Shown here in pieces: positions 23,101 through 35,861 of a stretch of 64,000 nt of DNA (position 1 is the stretch's first letter; every line of letters starts with the position of its first letter). The stretch comes from Beverwykella pulmonaria. Its lineage: Eukaryota; Ascomycota; Dothideomycetes; Pleosporales; Melanommataceae. Below the pieces are notes generated by a model. That model did no database searches. It had not been told where the DNA came from and saw only the letters and a program-made list of their open reading frames with translations. Position numbers and translations under genes: made by a program. The stretch spans positions 2,761,837 to 2,825,836 of the forward strand of contig BCHH01000001.1 of assembly GCA_001599595.1 (NCBI GenBank), read 5' to 3'.

Positions 23101-25811
23101 ATTATCGGGTGGCAGTGGCTACGTCCGACGTTGCACTGCTGAAAAAACAGCTATTGTCACATCTTGGCTCGGTCGACTCACACAAGCCAATCCCTACTAC
23201 CGGTCCGCCACCAGTGGCTTTTGCTTTCACCGGGCAAGGAGCATCCTACAGATCGATGAATCTAGAATTGTTCCACGACTCCCCTTACTTTCGCTCACAG
23301 ATCCTGAATTTGAACTCTCTAGCACAAAGACAAGGCTTCCCATCGTTCATTCCGGCCATCGATGGGAGCTTCCCAAAGGATCATCAGCATTCGCCAGTCG
23401 TCACACAGCTTGCGCTCGTCTGTACCGAGATCGCACTTGCTAAATATTGGGCCTTTCTAGGAGTCAAGCCAGACGTCGTCATTGGCCACAGCTTGGGAGA
23501 ATACGCTGCTCTGCATGTAGCTGGGGTACTATCCGCTAGTGATACCATCTTCCTGGTTGGCCGAAGAGCGATCTTGCTGGAGGAAAAATGCCAGATTGGC
23601 AGTCACAAGATGCTAGCGGCACGAGCATCACTAGTGGAAGTAGAACAAACAGCAGGTGATCTGCCTTATGAGGTTGCCTGTATCAATGGGCCCAAGGAAA
23701 CGGTGCTCAGTGGCGAGGTGGAACAAATAGTGGCTCTGGCTGAGGCACTACAAGCGGATGGATACAAGACCTATAGCTTGGAAGTTGCGTTCGCTTTCCA
23801 TTCAGCCCAGACGAACCCTATCCTCGATGAGTTTGAGGAAATCGCGGAGACTGGCGTTCTCTTCCAAGCGCCGCACTTGCCCATCATCTCGCCTCTACTA
23901 AGCAAAGTCATCTTTGACGACAAGACAGTAAACGCAAATTACGTGCGCCAAGCCACTCGTAAGCCGGTAAACTTCCTTTCTGCCCTAGAGATAGCCCAGA
24001 AGATATCGACCATTGACGAAACAACTGTCTGGGTGGAAATTGGACCGCACCCAGTCAGCATTGGTTTCGTCAAGGCCACGCTCCCTTCTGTAAACGTCGC
24101 GGTACCGTCGTTCCGCAGAAGCGAAAATAATTGGACGACGATCGCACAAAGTCTAGGGACACTTCATACCGCGGGTGTGGAAGTGGCCTGGAATGAATTT
24201 CACCGTGAATTTGAAAAGGCACTCCGACTCCTGGACTTGCCAACCTACAGCTGGAACAATAAGAACTATTGGATCCAGTATAATGGAGACTGGGCGCTCA
24301 CCAAAGGTAACACTTTCTATGACGCGGAGAAGGCTCTTGTCGCAGCTAAGATGGTGCCTCTGGCGGCGTCGGACCTGAGCACTTCTACCGTGCAACAAGT
24401 TATCGATGAAAGCTTCCAGGGTACAGCAGGGAAGGTGGTTATACAGTCGAATTTGATGCAGCCAGATTTCCATACAGCTGCGTATGGACACAAAATGAAT
24501 GGCTGTGGTGTAGTAACCTCGGTGAGTTCTACTGAAGCTGACACTTGGTTTTTAAGAAAATGCTAATAGGTACTCCGTTCCCAGTCGATTCACGCAGATA
24601 TTGCGTATACTTTAGGCGAGTACTTGTCTAAGAAGCTCAAGCACAAAGCCAAGACGGTCGATATCAATGTGGCCAACCTAGAAGTACTGAAGGGGCTAGT
24701 TGCACAGAAGGATATAAAGACGCCTCAGGTGATCCAAGTGTCAGCAACTACCACGGACATCAATTCCGGCGTTGTGGATCTCCAATGGCAGAACGTGCAA
24801 CGCGACGGTACGGTAGAGGAACCTTTTGCCCGTGCAAACCTCTACTATGGCAATCCTTTCGAATGGCTTACATCTTGGGTTCCAGCCGCTCATCTGGTGC
24901 AAGGACGTATCGAAGCACTTGAGCAGCTGGCGGAGAAAGGTATCGCCAATCGATTCTCCCGCAGCATGGCGTACCGCTTATTTTCCAGCAACTTGGTCGA
25001 CTACGCAGACAAATACCGCGGAATGCAGACGGTAGTACTCCACGGGTTAGAGGCTTTTGCAGACGTGGTGCTTACCCTGGAGAAAGGAGGAGTCTGGACG
25101 GTGCCGCCGTACTTCATCGATAGTGTGGCGCACTTGGCAGGATTCGTTATGAACGTATCGGATGCAATAGACACACAAGCAAACTTCTGTGTTACACCCG
25201 GATGGAGCTCAATGCGATTTGCGCGGCCGCTAGTTGCCGGCGCGAAATACCGGTCGTATGTGAAGATGATACCAACGGCGGATGACCCTTCGGTCTTTCT
25301 CGGGGATGTCTATATCCTGCAAGATGGCGACATCATTGGTCTGGTAGGTGGCATCAAGTTTCGCCGCTACCCCCGCCTCCTGCTCGGCCGCTTCTTCTCG
25401 GCGCCTGATGAGGTCGCATCCAAGCAGCATGCCGCCGCCCCCTTGTCAGCCAAACTAGCCACAGCAGCACCGGCTTCGTCTGCCCCTACTCCGGCTCCGA
25501 TTTCTCCAGGCACTAATCTAAGTCCATTAAACAATGCCAAGGGAATTGTAAATGCCGAAACGAAACCTCCTCTCGACTCCGACAGCACAACGGCCAAGGC
25601 CCTCGCCCTGGTGGCCAACGAAGCGGCGCTTGACCTGGAAGATCTTCACGACGACGCCACATTCGCAAGTCTAGGGGTGGACAGTTTAATGAGTCTTGTG
25701 ATTGCAGAGAAATTTCGGGAAGAGCTGGGAGTTACTGTTGGGGGCAGTTTGTTCTTGGAATATCCAACCGTGGGCGATCTACGGAGCTGGCTGCAAGAGT
25801 ACTACGATTAG
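20160..25811 (+). CDS. Non-reducing polyketide synthase, SAT-KS-AT-PT-ACP (atrochrysone carboxylic acid synthase type)
   Basis: Five exons: 20160-20557, 20622-20928, 20992-22104, 22161-24521 and 24585-25811, giving 1,801 residues. All introns are 55-65 nt with regular borders. A TTG upstream in frame is not needed; ATG at 20160 fits. Domains in order: SAT (about residues 20-380), with [12 protein letters not shown] where the catalytic GxCxG is normal and [14 protein letters not shown] around the histidine; KS (about 460-890), with [23 protein letters not shown] and [15 protein letters not shown], with [13 protein letters not shown] and [14 protein letters not shown]; product template, with [12 protein letters not shown] (catalytic His); one ACP, with [18 protein letters not shown] (phosphopantetheine Ser). 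No thioesterase or Claisen cyclase follows; the protein stops just after the ACP. This matches the octaketide synthases of the emodin family, which need a separate metallo-beta-lactamase thioesterase, here encoded next door. The SAT Cys-to-Gly change is the odd point. Confidence 0.95.
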
Positions 25812-26448
25812 GAGACCCAAAGGAGGAATGAATAGCTTACAAATAGGATCTTGTTCGTTTAAGGTGCAACGGCTGCTTTTTTCGGGTTTCCTCTTCTTCA
25901 ATAGCTAGTAATAGAAGTTCTGTTTACCAAAAAAAAAAAAAAAAAAAAAAAATTTGGAGATGCAAAATGCCATGTTGCCGCGGGAAAGAATCTTGCGCTC
26001 TCACTTGCCTCTTCCGTGCTAAATTTCGGTCCTGTGAGTTATTGCACATGCACAAGCTAGCTGCTCTACTACTGACACACGATGCCATATGTAAGAAGCT
26101 TATCAATTTACTTTAGAAATTAAACCTAGGCATTGCACAACTGAAATAGGTAAATGGAGCACGAGTAGCTTACTTTGGTCACAATATTATTGGTTCCAGC
26201 TTAGTGTCTATGGTCCGACCATACGACCATCCGACCAGCCGAGTAGTCCGAGCCCTACCGCCGGGGGGCAGCTTGTGCTTTGGTTCTTCTTGTCGATTGC
26301 TATGTCAAGCATATCTAAGTTGTTTGTCTCAAATAGAAAAGACAACAGAAGAAGACAGGAGGATCAAAGAAGCTGGAAATACGGAGAAAGATGGCAGCCC
26401 CTCAAAAAACGGGTCGATCTAATTGCGATAGCGCGCTTCTCCCTGTAG
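25812..26448. other. Spacer 3' of the synthase, with a poly-A tract
   Basis: Holds an uninterrupted A run at about 25929-25951 and a CCGA-rich patch at about 26210-26270 (TGGTCCGACCATACGACC). No gene is seen. The region is cut at 26449-26461 by the LINE target-site duplication. Confidence 0.5.
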
Positions 26449-29400
26449 TGTAAACTATTATTATTATTATTGTGTCTTGTTTAACGTCTGATGGCAACCT
26501 CTATTAGGTTTATGCAGACCTGTTAACTTACATAGGAAAAACTCTCGAATCTAGAGAAAACCTTGTTTCTGCCACGCGGGCGGCCGGCTTACCGTGTTTG
26601 GTACACCTGCGAACCGCCTTACTTCCTCTAGTGTCTGCTTCCTTTCAACCGTTGCTTCCTCTATCAGCTACTCTCTCTCTCTCCCTTTCTACATCCTTCC
26701 TGCTTTCTCCTATCCTATATCCAGTCCTGGAGTCCGGGGAGGGGGGCCAGTGTCCTAGTATCCTCGCCTGAAATATCTCGCGCTACCTGGAACTGCGCTA
26801 GGATGCCTTGGGTAACAAACCACTTTACTGTTACTCTCGCGCGGCGCGGCTGCGAGAGCATGTCTGTAACAACCTCTGTCCCTGTGCAGGAGAGGGCAGT
26901 CTAGTTGTATTTAGGGCAGTGTAGGAGGATATGTTGAACTGTTTGCGTTGGCCAGCCGCATCCGCATTAGGGGAGAACCCCTAGGACACTAGTAGAGGCT
27001 AGCCACCTGTTAAGGCTAATAACCTCTGTACGCAGTAGGAAAAGTGTAGTTGCTTCTGCCTTAGTAATGCCCTTGTAGAGTGGGGCCGTAGGCGTCTCCT
27101 ATAGGGTGCGCTATGTAGTTGCAGTCTTGCTGCGTGCGAGCTGGTGCCACTGTCTCCTCTATTCTAGCTCCGCCTAGTGCTTAATAAGTGTATTCTCCTT
27201 TGTCTTAGATAGCTCATTCCCTGTTTGCCGCCATGTTTTCTGTCTTCGCCCCCCTTAGAAGGAGGCCTGTTCTGCCTTATGTTGGAGGTATCCTTGGATT
27301 TTGTGTACTTACTTAAGGGCTCTTTCCTAGAGGAGCTCTGCGGCAGCTAGGGGTCGCGCAGAGCTGTCGCGTCCCTGGCGTGTGCCTTAGGTAGAGGCCT
27401 AGATCTAGTTAAGGAGCGTACTAGTTTTGGTTTGTACTTAGAGTGGTTTTGTTTGTGCAGCATATTAGAGGGCGAGCTGGTCAACTTGCAGGTCTAGAGA
27501 GGGGATAGTAGCTTTGCGTTTAAGTGCTGCGCGCAGTGTCCTCTTATATCCTCTAGTAATACAGCAGAGGCATGCGTTTTAGGTATCCTGTAGTGGGCAG
27601 AGGGTGTCCTTTGCTATTAGCGTCCTGTTCTATTTTATGCCCTAGACTAGGGCTCTGTGTAGCATAGCTAGCCTTACTATTGCTGCATAGAGTAGTCACA
27701 ATTGCTGCATAGATGGGCCCTATGTAGAGGTGGTAATGCGTAAGAGGGCTGTAAATGCGGCGTTCCCCTTGTAAGTAGCCTACTTAATGTGCTCTTTCTA
27801 CTGTAGCTTTAGGTTAACCTAAACCCCAAGGACTCTAAGGGCTGTGTCTTAGACTACTGCTAGGTGGCTGTTAATTTAGACTGTGCTTGACAGGTCCTTG
27901 CTGCTGTGTTGTCTGCTCCTTGTAAAGTGTATAAGCTAGTACTTGTCTAGCGCAAATTGGGCCCTGTGTCTTTTTGCCCATGTAATGCATTAATTGTGTG
28001 CAGTAGTTAGGCACTAGCAGTTGTCCTGCGCAGATTTGCCCTATGTAACAAGGCTAGTATTGTTAACAAAGCTAAACCTAAATGTGTTACTGTTAACTTG
28101 CTAGAAGTCCTTAAGGAGCTCTAAGATAAAGAATAGAAAGAGGATAGGGGATAGTAGAGATCCTTGTAGAATTCTAGTTTGGGTTTGGATCTAGTTGCTC
28201 TTAAAGCTACTAAATGCAATCTAGGTGCGCTGTTTAGTTAAGAAGCTTTGTACAAACTTAACTACCTATTGTAGAAATCCTTTGCGTTTAAAAATCTATA
28301 GGAGCCGCTTGTGGGCAACGTTATCAAACGCTCCTTTAATGTCTAGACTTAACATAGACACTATACATCCTAGGTGTGCTTTCTACGCTGTCTAGACACA
28401 AGAGGTAAGCAGGTTAATTGCTAAGATTGTTGACTGTCCCTGCCGCGCCCCCATTTAGTTCTAGGGTAGAAGGAGATGCTCTTCTGCTGCAGCTAATATA
28501 TAGTTAGCAACAATCTTTTTAATAACTTTAGCAAGGGTATTCTCAAGGGCTATAGGGCAATAACTCCCTAGGAGTAAGTAGTCTGATTTTGCTTCCTTGC
28601 GCAGTGTAACTGTTGTTAATTCCTTAAGTTACAGGGGCAGCGTCCCACTAGCAAGGCACTAGCTAATTGCTGTAGCTAGGTTGTCCTAGATAGCTAGTGC
28701 TACAATCTTAAGTATCTTATTAGGGATGCTATTAGGGCTGGGGGCCTTGCTATTTAGGAGCCTGTTGATAACTTTTTCTAGCTCTTGTACTAAAACTCTT
28801 TGGGCAATAGGGAGCTGTCCCTCTGTTTGTGTGCTGTTGCTGTCCATGTCTAATAGGTCTGCTTTGCTAGTTATAGGAAAAAAGCGTGCTACAAGGATAG
28901 ACGCTTTCTCAGCATTGTCCTAAGTTAGGGTGTCGTCTAGACTCTAGCAGAGCGCTAGTAGGTGTGGGTTAGCTTGTAAGGAGCTAGCGTTCTTCTTGCT
29001 CCACGCAGAGATCCTCTAGAGGTTCCTCTAGATAGTATCTTTAGGATTTGTAGTGCACTTGTTTAGGAAGCAGCGCTATAAGCTTTGTTGGCCTTTTATA
29101 AGTTCCTTTGTTAGTTGGCGGGAGAGTTGCTAGTAAGTGTAGTAGTTATAGGGTTGGGAGGTGGCGTTGTAACATCGCCTCGCCTGCCTAGAGCCTGCAA
29201 GTAACTCCGCAGCTCTAGGGGACTATTCTTGTTAAGCTAGGCTACTAGGTCTTGCACGTGGGCAGTGTTCTTTAAGTGCGTTCTAGAGGTTACTTTAGAG
29301 TGCCTTAAGTAGTTAGGGGGTAGTTGCCTATTTAGAGGCGCAGATTGTAGCTAGGAGTCCTACTATGTTTAGCTTGTTGAGTGCAAATTGCTTGCAGGGC

Positions 29401-29690
29401 GCCTGTAGGTAGGTAGCAAGGTCAAACTAGATGCAGATAGGGATGTAGTTGTTTGTAGTAGCCCACTGTAGGATAGGTCCACAGCGTAAGACGCAGTAGG
29501 TAAGCGCCTCTAAGGTAAAGGAGAGATTAATAACTAATTCCTAGACGCCTCTCTTCTATGTAGTCTCCCCCTTTAGGGTAAGGAGGCTAAGGCTATAAGC
29601 CTTTGTTTTGCGCTGTAGGTAGTCTGCTTAAGGTTTGCAGGCAGCCCTTGTTCCTCCCTAGGCTAGGTAGTAGGCGTTAAAGTCTCCTAG

Positions 29691-30180
29691 TGTCACGAGA
29701 GGCTATCGGTAGCAGAGGATAAAGGTTCAATTAAATATCGGATACTACGGATACAATCTCAGGTGCGATAAATTATCATACAAGACGTTGCGTAAGGAGC
29801 TCGACCAGAGGTCCTTCAAGGTTCAATAAATACTCAGTCTGGTTCGTGCGTCAGGGGTCTGGTTCGTGCGCGGGCCAAGCCCAGTTGGGACTCAGTTCAG
29901 TATTTCAGGTTAGATCAGGTCAGCTAGTTGCCGACCTCGTTGAACTGTGAGTCACAGTACAGTGCCAACAGTCATCACCGTCAGTGTACTGTAAGTCAGA
30001 ATAGGATGATGTGCGCAACGGGTATTAGTCAGTATTGTGCGCAAGTTCAGGTGTGTGAAGTACTGTGCTGCGGAGTACAGTACTTGTCAGGACTGTTGTT
30101 CAGGACTGTTGTTCAGGACCGTCATTCAGTATCATTCAGGACCATTGTTCAGAATTGGTGTCGCAGTAGTTACCATAACA
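29691..30180 (-). repeat. Left LTR of the gypsy element
   Basis: 490 bp. The first roughly 240 bp keep CpG sites (CTATCGGTAG, ATATCGGATA) that are mutated in the other LTR. The remainder is mutated where the other copy is intact. Confidence 0.93.
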
Positions 30181-33100
30181 GTACCCCCCTCTTAGATTTA
30201 AGCAAATTGCGAGGGTGGTTTAGGGCAGGTTCAAGGCAGGTTCAGGTATGCTTGGGTATTTCTTGTGGAACAGTGAGACAGCCTCAGTGTCTTTTATCTC
30301 TGTTGCAGGTTCCTAGCTTAGTTCATCATATCCAGTCCATTGGACCAGGTATTTATAGTATCAGCGTCAACAGTTGTAGCAGAGTTCCTCAACGCTGTCA
30401 ACAGTCTATTCAGTTTCACCTTCAACCTCTATAGGTTCAGGTGGCAGGTTTTGTTGGCTAGGCAGGTAATCAGATTTAGGTGCCGCAGGTCAGAGTAATA
30501 ACACATAAAAGACAGGGTGTATTTTTATAGTTTTAGGTAGTTTAAGGCAGTAGGCGTGCAAGCCAACTAGCCTCAAGATTAGGTACAGGCCAAGGTTCTT
30601 CCAGTCTAATTTCTTTGACTTGCGCTTAGTTTAGATGTTTTGGGCGTTCAGCTAGACTTTATCACCCACCTTATAGTTAGGTGCAGGTGATTAGTTTCAG
30701 TTTGCATACTCTTGTTAATATGCTTGTGCCTACAGGAGTTCCTCTCGCACAAATTCCTAGAGCTCCTTCATATTGTCAACAAAGTAGTTCGCGGCTTCCA
30801 CTTGGGTAGCTTAGAAGCGATGCTTATTAATCTTAGAGGAAGGCTTAAATCCTATTTGTAGGTGCTGTCTGTATGTGGCCAGGAACAGCAATACTTGTGT
30901 TAATTTAGAAGTTGTGTTGTTAGCTTCAAATTCTGTAGCAGGTAGCCATCTTACCTAGTCGTCTTGTCTGTAGTTCATAAACGCACGTAGGACTTGTTCC
31001 ATCACCGCGTTAGCGTTCTTAGTCTGTCTATTAGTCTTAGGATAGAAAGCAGATAACAATAGAGGATTAATTTAGAGTAGCCAACAGAGTTCAGTCCAGA
31101 ATGCGGAGACAAACTGCGTCCCTCTGTCTAAGATAATTATGTTAGGAAGGCTATGTAGTTTCCACACGTGTTAGTAGAACAGGTTGGCTACGTTAGGAGC
31201 TTGGATACTAGCACACAGAATCAGGTGTTAATACTTAGTCAAGCAATTAACCACCACTATAATGTTTGTGCAGCCTTTAGATTTAGGTAGTTTAGTAACA
31301 AAGTCAACAGAGATGTGTCACCATCTCAGTTCAGGCACTAGTAGTAGTTTCAGCAGGCCATGTTGTTTCTCGCAGGAGGCTTTTGACCGTTGGCATGTGT
31401 GGCAACATAATACATATTGTCTAATTGTCTTAAACATGCCGTGCCAGTAGTATTCTCTTTGCAGGATATCTAGGGTCTTGCTGTGACCTAAGTAGCCCCC
31501 TGCAGGCAAGTTGTAGGCTAGTCACAACAGCTTCAGCTTTAGTTTATTGTGGTTAGGTATTACAAGTTAGTTCCAGAAATACAACTGTCCTTAACAGTCC
31601 TCACACTTACTAAGGGAGATCTTCTTTAACTGTCGTGTGCTAGAGCGCAGGAGACCCAAAATCTCTAAGATAAACTCGTCGTTCGCATATTTGTTAGCAA
31701 TAATTTGTTAGATAGATTGGTTAGTCTCTACTAGGTTTAGTTCAGTGTATAGGGGTGCTAAGGAAGCCTTCTTGTCAACCCCCATAGGGTTATTGAACAA
31801 GTCAGGGTAGAGCAGTGTTTGCTTGCAGGCTTCTTAGGCTTAATCCTTGCCTAGTTTGTCCTAGGATCATTGTGTTAGTGCATTAGGCTTCTCACTGTAC
31901 TTGCTAGGCTGGTAGGTAATCATAAAATTAAATTAGGACAGGTATTTAGACCACCGCGCTTGCCAGTGGCTTAGTTGTTTTATAGTGGTAAAGTACTGCA
32001 GGTTCTTATAATTGCTTAGTACTTGTATCAGGAACAAGGCTCCTTCAAGTTTAGGTCGCCATTATTCAAAGCATTAGATAATTGCCAGTAACTCCTTGTT
32101 GTAGATCTCGTAGTTACACTTGGCAGGGTTTATGCGTTTTAAAAAGTACGCGACTAGTCTTAGGATTCCTTTGGCATCTTGCTGCAAGATAATGCCAGCA
32201 GTCACATAGTTAGAAGAGTTAGCCTTAACTACTATTAGTAGATTAGGGTTAAAGTGTTAGAGGATTAGAGCAGATACAAACGCGTTCTTCAGGTTGTCAA
32301 AGGCATGTTAACAGGTCAGATTAAAACAGAACAGGATTTCCTTTTAGGTAAGAGCAATTAGAGGAGCAACAATCCCAGAGAAATTATTAATAAATCTCCT
32401 GTAGAAGTTGGCAAATCCTATAAAGGCTCTAACGTCTTAGACGTTCTTTAGGTACTCCCACTTAACAATAGCTTGTACCTTCTTTAGGTCCATCTTAATA
32501 CTGTTAGTTAATATCACATATCTAAGGTAGGTAACTTCAGTTTTATAGAACTCGCACTTGTCAATGTCAAGTTGTATACTATGTTCCTTAAGGGCTGCAA
32601 GGACAAGTTAGACGTGTTTCTTATGTTTCTTTAGAGAGTTACTGTAGATTAGGATGTTGTCAATGTACACAGTACAGAAGATGTCAAGATAAGGACGCAG
32701 GACATTATTCACAAAGTGCTAGAACATGCTTAGAGCATTAGCTAGACCAAAGGGCATAACCAGGTATTCAAACAGGCTATATTAGGTTTAGAAGGTGGTC
32801 AACCATTCATCTCCTTTAGCAATGCGCAGTTTGTTAAAGGCGGCGATAATGTTAAGTTTTGTGTAGTATTTAGCCTTGCTAAGTCAGCTCAGGGTTTCTT
32901 GTATCAGTAGGATTGGGTAACAGTTCTTAACAGTTAAAGCATTTAGGGCACAGTAGTCAACGCAGAATTAGAGACCACCTCCAGGTTTCTTTACAAAGAT
33001 AACAGGTGATGCAACAGGAGAGGAGCTAGCTTATATAAATCCTTTGGCCAGGTAATTGTTGAGATACTTTTGTAGTACTTTTAGTTCATTCTGTGACATG

Positions 33101-35371
33101 CTATATAGTAGTCTAAAGCCGTGTTCCTTTCTGTCCTGCAGGATAATCTTGTAGTTGTATAATCTTTTTAGGGGAATCTTATTAGCTTCCTCATGGGAGA
33201 ATACATGCAACAGGTTGTAGTATTCTGCTAGGACCTTCATAGCTAGATTAGTGTGCTCCTTAGGAGCCAAGGCTTTATCAATGTTAGCCATAGTAACTGC
33301 AAAGATTTCATAATCACGTTGTTAGGCACTGTAGAGGAACAGGGCAGCTCCAATATAGTAGATGTCTATTTCTAGGGCAGACGTTAGTTTAGGTTCAGGT
33401 TTAGGTTTAGGTTCAGTGTTGCCTCTCTTAGTAACAGGAGGAGAAGCTTTGTGTTTGTAAGTAAGGTCGTCCGCAGACAACTGTTAGTTCATCTTAGCTA
33501 TTGCATAATAGTGTCAGGTTCAGGTAGTGAGTTTAAGACAACGCTTTAGTTTATAGGTTGGTTTCAGGGGACAGTTGTAGACAGTTGCTGACAGTTTGTG
33601 TCATGCTGCACCATGCGTATTTTGTACTGTGTCACACAGTACGTCTAGGGTCTTAGGTTAGCGCAGACAGTGCGTCTGGCATTGGGGGGCGTTAAACAGG
33701 AGTCATCTGTTGTTATAGTTAGGGACAACCCTATGTTTGTACAACTATAGTTGGCCAAGAATCATATCATGTTAGCTAGTAGTTGTAACAAAGAGGTAGA
33801 TGTGTTTATAGTAGTTTATGTGCTAGAGGGTTATCATTACTGTATTAGTAATTGTACCTCCTTTGAGTTGTTTGCCGTTAAAACTAGTAGGTATCAATAG
33901 CTAGGCCAGCAGAGTTAGTTGGAGTTTTAGTTTGCGCGCTAGAGATCTGTTTATGTAGCTGCAACTAGTGGCTCCTAAGTCAACTAAGCAAAACATGCTA
34001 TAGGTTACTATGTCTTGTCAGAGGCTAACAGGAATATTAATGTAGTATTTCTATAAGCTTAGTTCAGGAGGTGTGAGCCATAGGTTAGCAGAAATCTAGT
34101 AAGGGCGCAGTCCTAGGCAGCAGCTTATGCTCAGGACTTTCCTTTTAGGGACAGGTTGTGCTTGTCGCGAGGACTGCGTGATTGTGGCCAACAGTTAGTA
34201 ACAGTTAATAATGCTGTGGAACTTATAGTAGACAATAAGTTCTGTTGTGTTTAGGTTGGAGCCAAGGGAGGTTAGCTAGTGCTAGTTGCTCTAGCAGCAG
34301 GCATGGGGACAGTGCATTGCAGGGAGATGTGATTCTTTAAGTTACATTTAAAGCAATAACCCTCCTTTATCTGTTTCTAGCGTTCAGCTAATCCTACCAG
34401 GGCGTAACCTGCTAGGTCAATTTCTATAGCGTCCAGGTCTCATTTAGCAGCAGCAGCATAGGTTAATTAAGTTAGTTGGGCAGCAGAATGTTTGTAGGGT
34501 TGGCAACAGGGCAGCAGGCGGAGCATGTTGTTGTATCATTTGCTAATAATGTTGGCACAGTTGACAAGTTTTTTAGGGAAGTCTACACCAATAAGGGCTC
34601 CTTAGAGGTCCTTGTTTAGTAATTCAAGCAAGCAGTCTAGCAGTGCTGTGTTGTTCCATCCAGATTCTTATCTGTAGCAATAGAACTTAGCAAAGTATAA
34701 AGGGAAGCTCTTCTTTCCTTAGTAGAGTCTTGCTAGTTTTCTTTGTACAGTAGCTTGTTAGTTTAGGTCGCCATACGTAGATCATAACAGGTTCACAAGT
34801 TCTTCTACTAATTCTAGGGAGAAGGAATCAACTAGAAGAGCAGCGTTGTCTTAGAGGCGTGTGATTAAGTATTAAAGGTGTTTAAGTTCTATAGGATATT
34901 AGTCAAGGTTTCCGTGTAGCTTGTTCTTAAGTTAAGACAGGAAGGTAGGTAGTTCCTGTTGTTTGCCAGTAAAGAGAGGGGGATTAGGTAGTTGTTTAGT
35001 TTAGCAGGTAGTATTAGTCAGCTTAGTAGTTAGTTGCGTCAGCAAGCTGTTAGGTGTAGATAATAGGGTAACTATAGTAGGGATCTGCAGGTGGGCTAGA
35101 GATTCTACAGCTTTCAATCCATTGTTTAATTCTGTTACTAGTTGGTCCGTGTTAGACGCATTGGGGGACAGAGTCTTTAACTTAATTGTTTGTATCTCTT
35201 TGTGTAGAGACGCAATTTGTTTTTCAAAGGCCTGTTGTTGATTGCTTAAGGCTTCAGCAAAGGAAGTCTGCATAAGCTGCATCTGTTCCCAGAAGGTTGC
35301 CATTAAGTCTATTAACTAAGGATTTGGTTTGGTTGGCGTCATTATGTTAGTAAGGGTTTAACGCAACGTAA

Positions 35372-35861
35372 TGTCACAAGAGGCTATTAGTAGCAGAGGA
35401 TAAAGGTTCAATTAAATATCAGATACTACAGATACAATCTCAGGTGCAATAAATTATTATACAAGACGTTGCGTAAGGAGCTCAACCAGAGGTCCTTCAA
35501 GGTTCAATAAATACTCAGTCTAGTTCGTGCGTCAGGGGTCTAGTTCGTGCGCGGGCCAAGCCCAGTTGGGACTCAGTTCAGTATTTCAGGTTAGATCAGG
35601 TTGGCTAGTTGCCAACCTCGTTGAACTGTGAGTCGCAGTACAGTGCCGACGGTCATCACCGTCGGTGTACTGTGAGTCAGAATGGGATGATGTGCGCAAC
35701 GGGTATTAGTCGGTATTGTGCGCGAGTTCGGGTGTGTGAAGTACTGTGCTGCGGAGTACAGTACTTGTCGGGACCGTCGTTCAGGACCGTCGTTCGGGAC
35801 CGTCGTTCGGTATCGTTCGGGACCGTTGTTCGGAATTGGTGTCGCGGTGGTTACCGTGACA
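35372..35861 (-). repeat. Right LTR of the gypsy element
   Basis: 490 bp. The reverse pattern of the left copy: the inner part is mutated (CTATTAGTAG, ATATCAGATA), while the outer part keeps CpG-rich sequence such as GGGACCGTCGTTCGG. Confidence 0.93.

Larger units (their letters stand above)
29691..35861 (-). mobile_element. Ty3/gypsy LTR retrotransposon nested in the LINE
   Basis: 490-bp LTRs (29691-30180 and 35372-35861) start TGTCAC and end with ACA, flanked by the 5-bp duplication CCTAG (29686-29690 and 35862-35866). On the minus strand the coding remnants are gag (about 35001-35303, glutamine-rich helical), the reverse transcriptase N-terminus (33031-33291, with YSMSQNELKVLQKYLNNYL and KGFI), a catalytic box reading YIDNILIY near 32647-32683 where YIDD is normal, and the integrase zinc-binding domain (31318-31509; HTCQRSK). 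The gag-RT-integrase order identifies Ty3/gypsy. The interior is broken by many stops. The element interrupts the endonuclease region of the LINE, so it arrived after the LINE. Confidence 0.94.

Noticed and set aside
29928..30434. 168-codon plus-strand frame at the left gypsy LTR (and the related frame 35609-35866)
   Set aside because: Lies in LTR sequence and repeats in both copies; an artefact of the LTR, not a gene.
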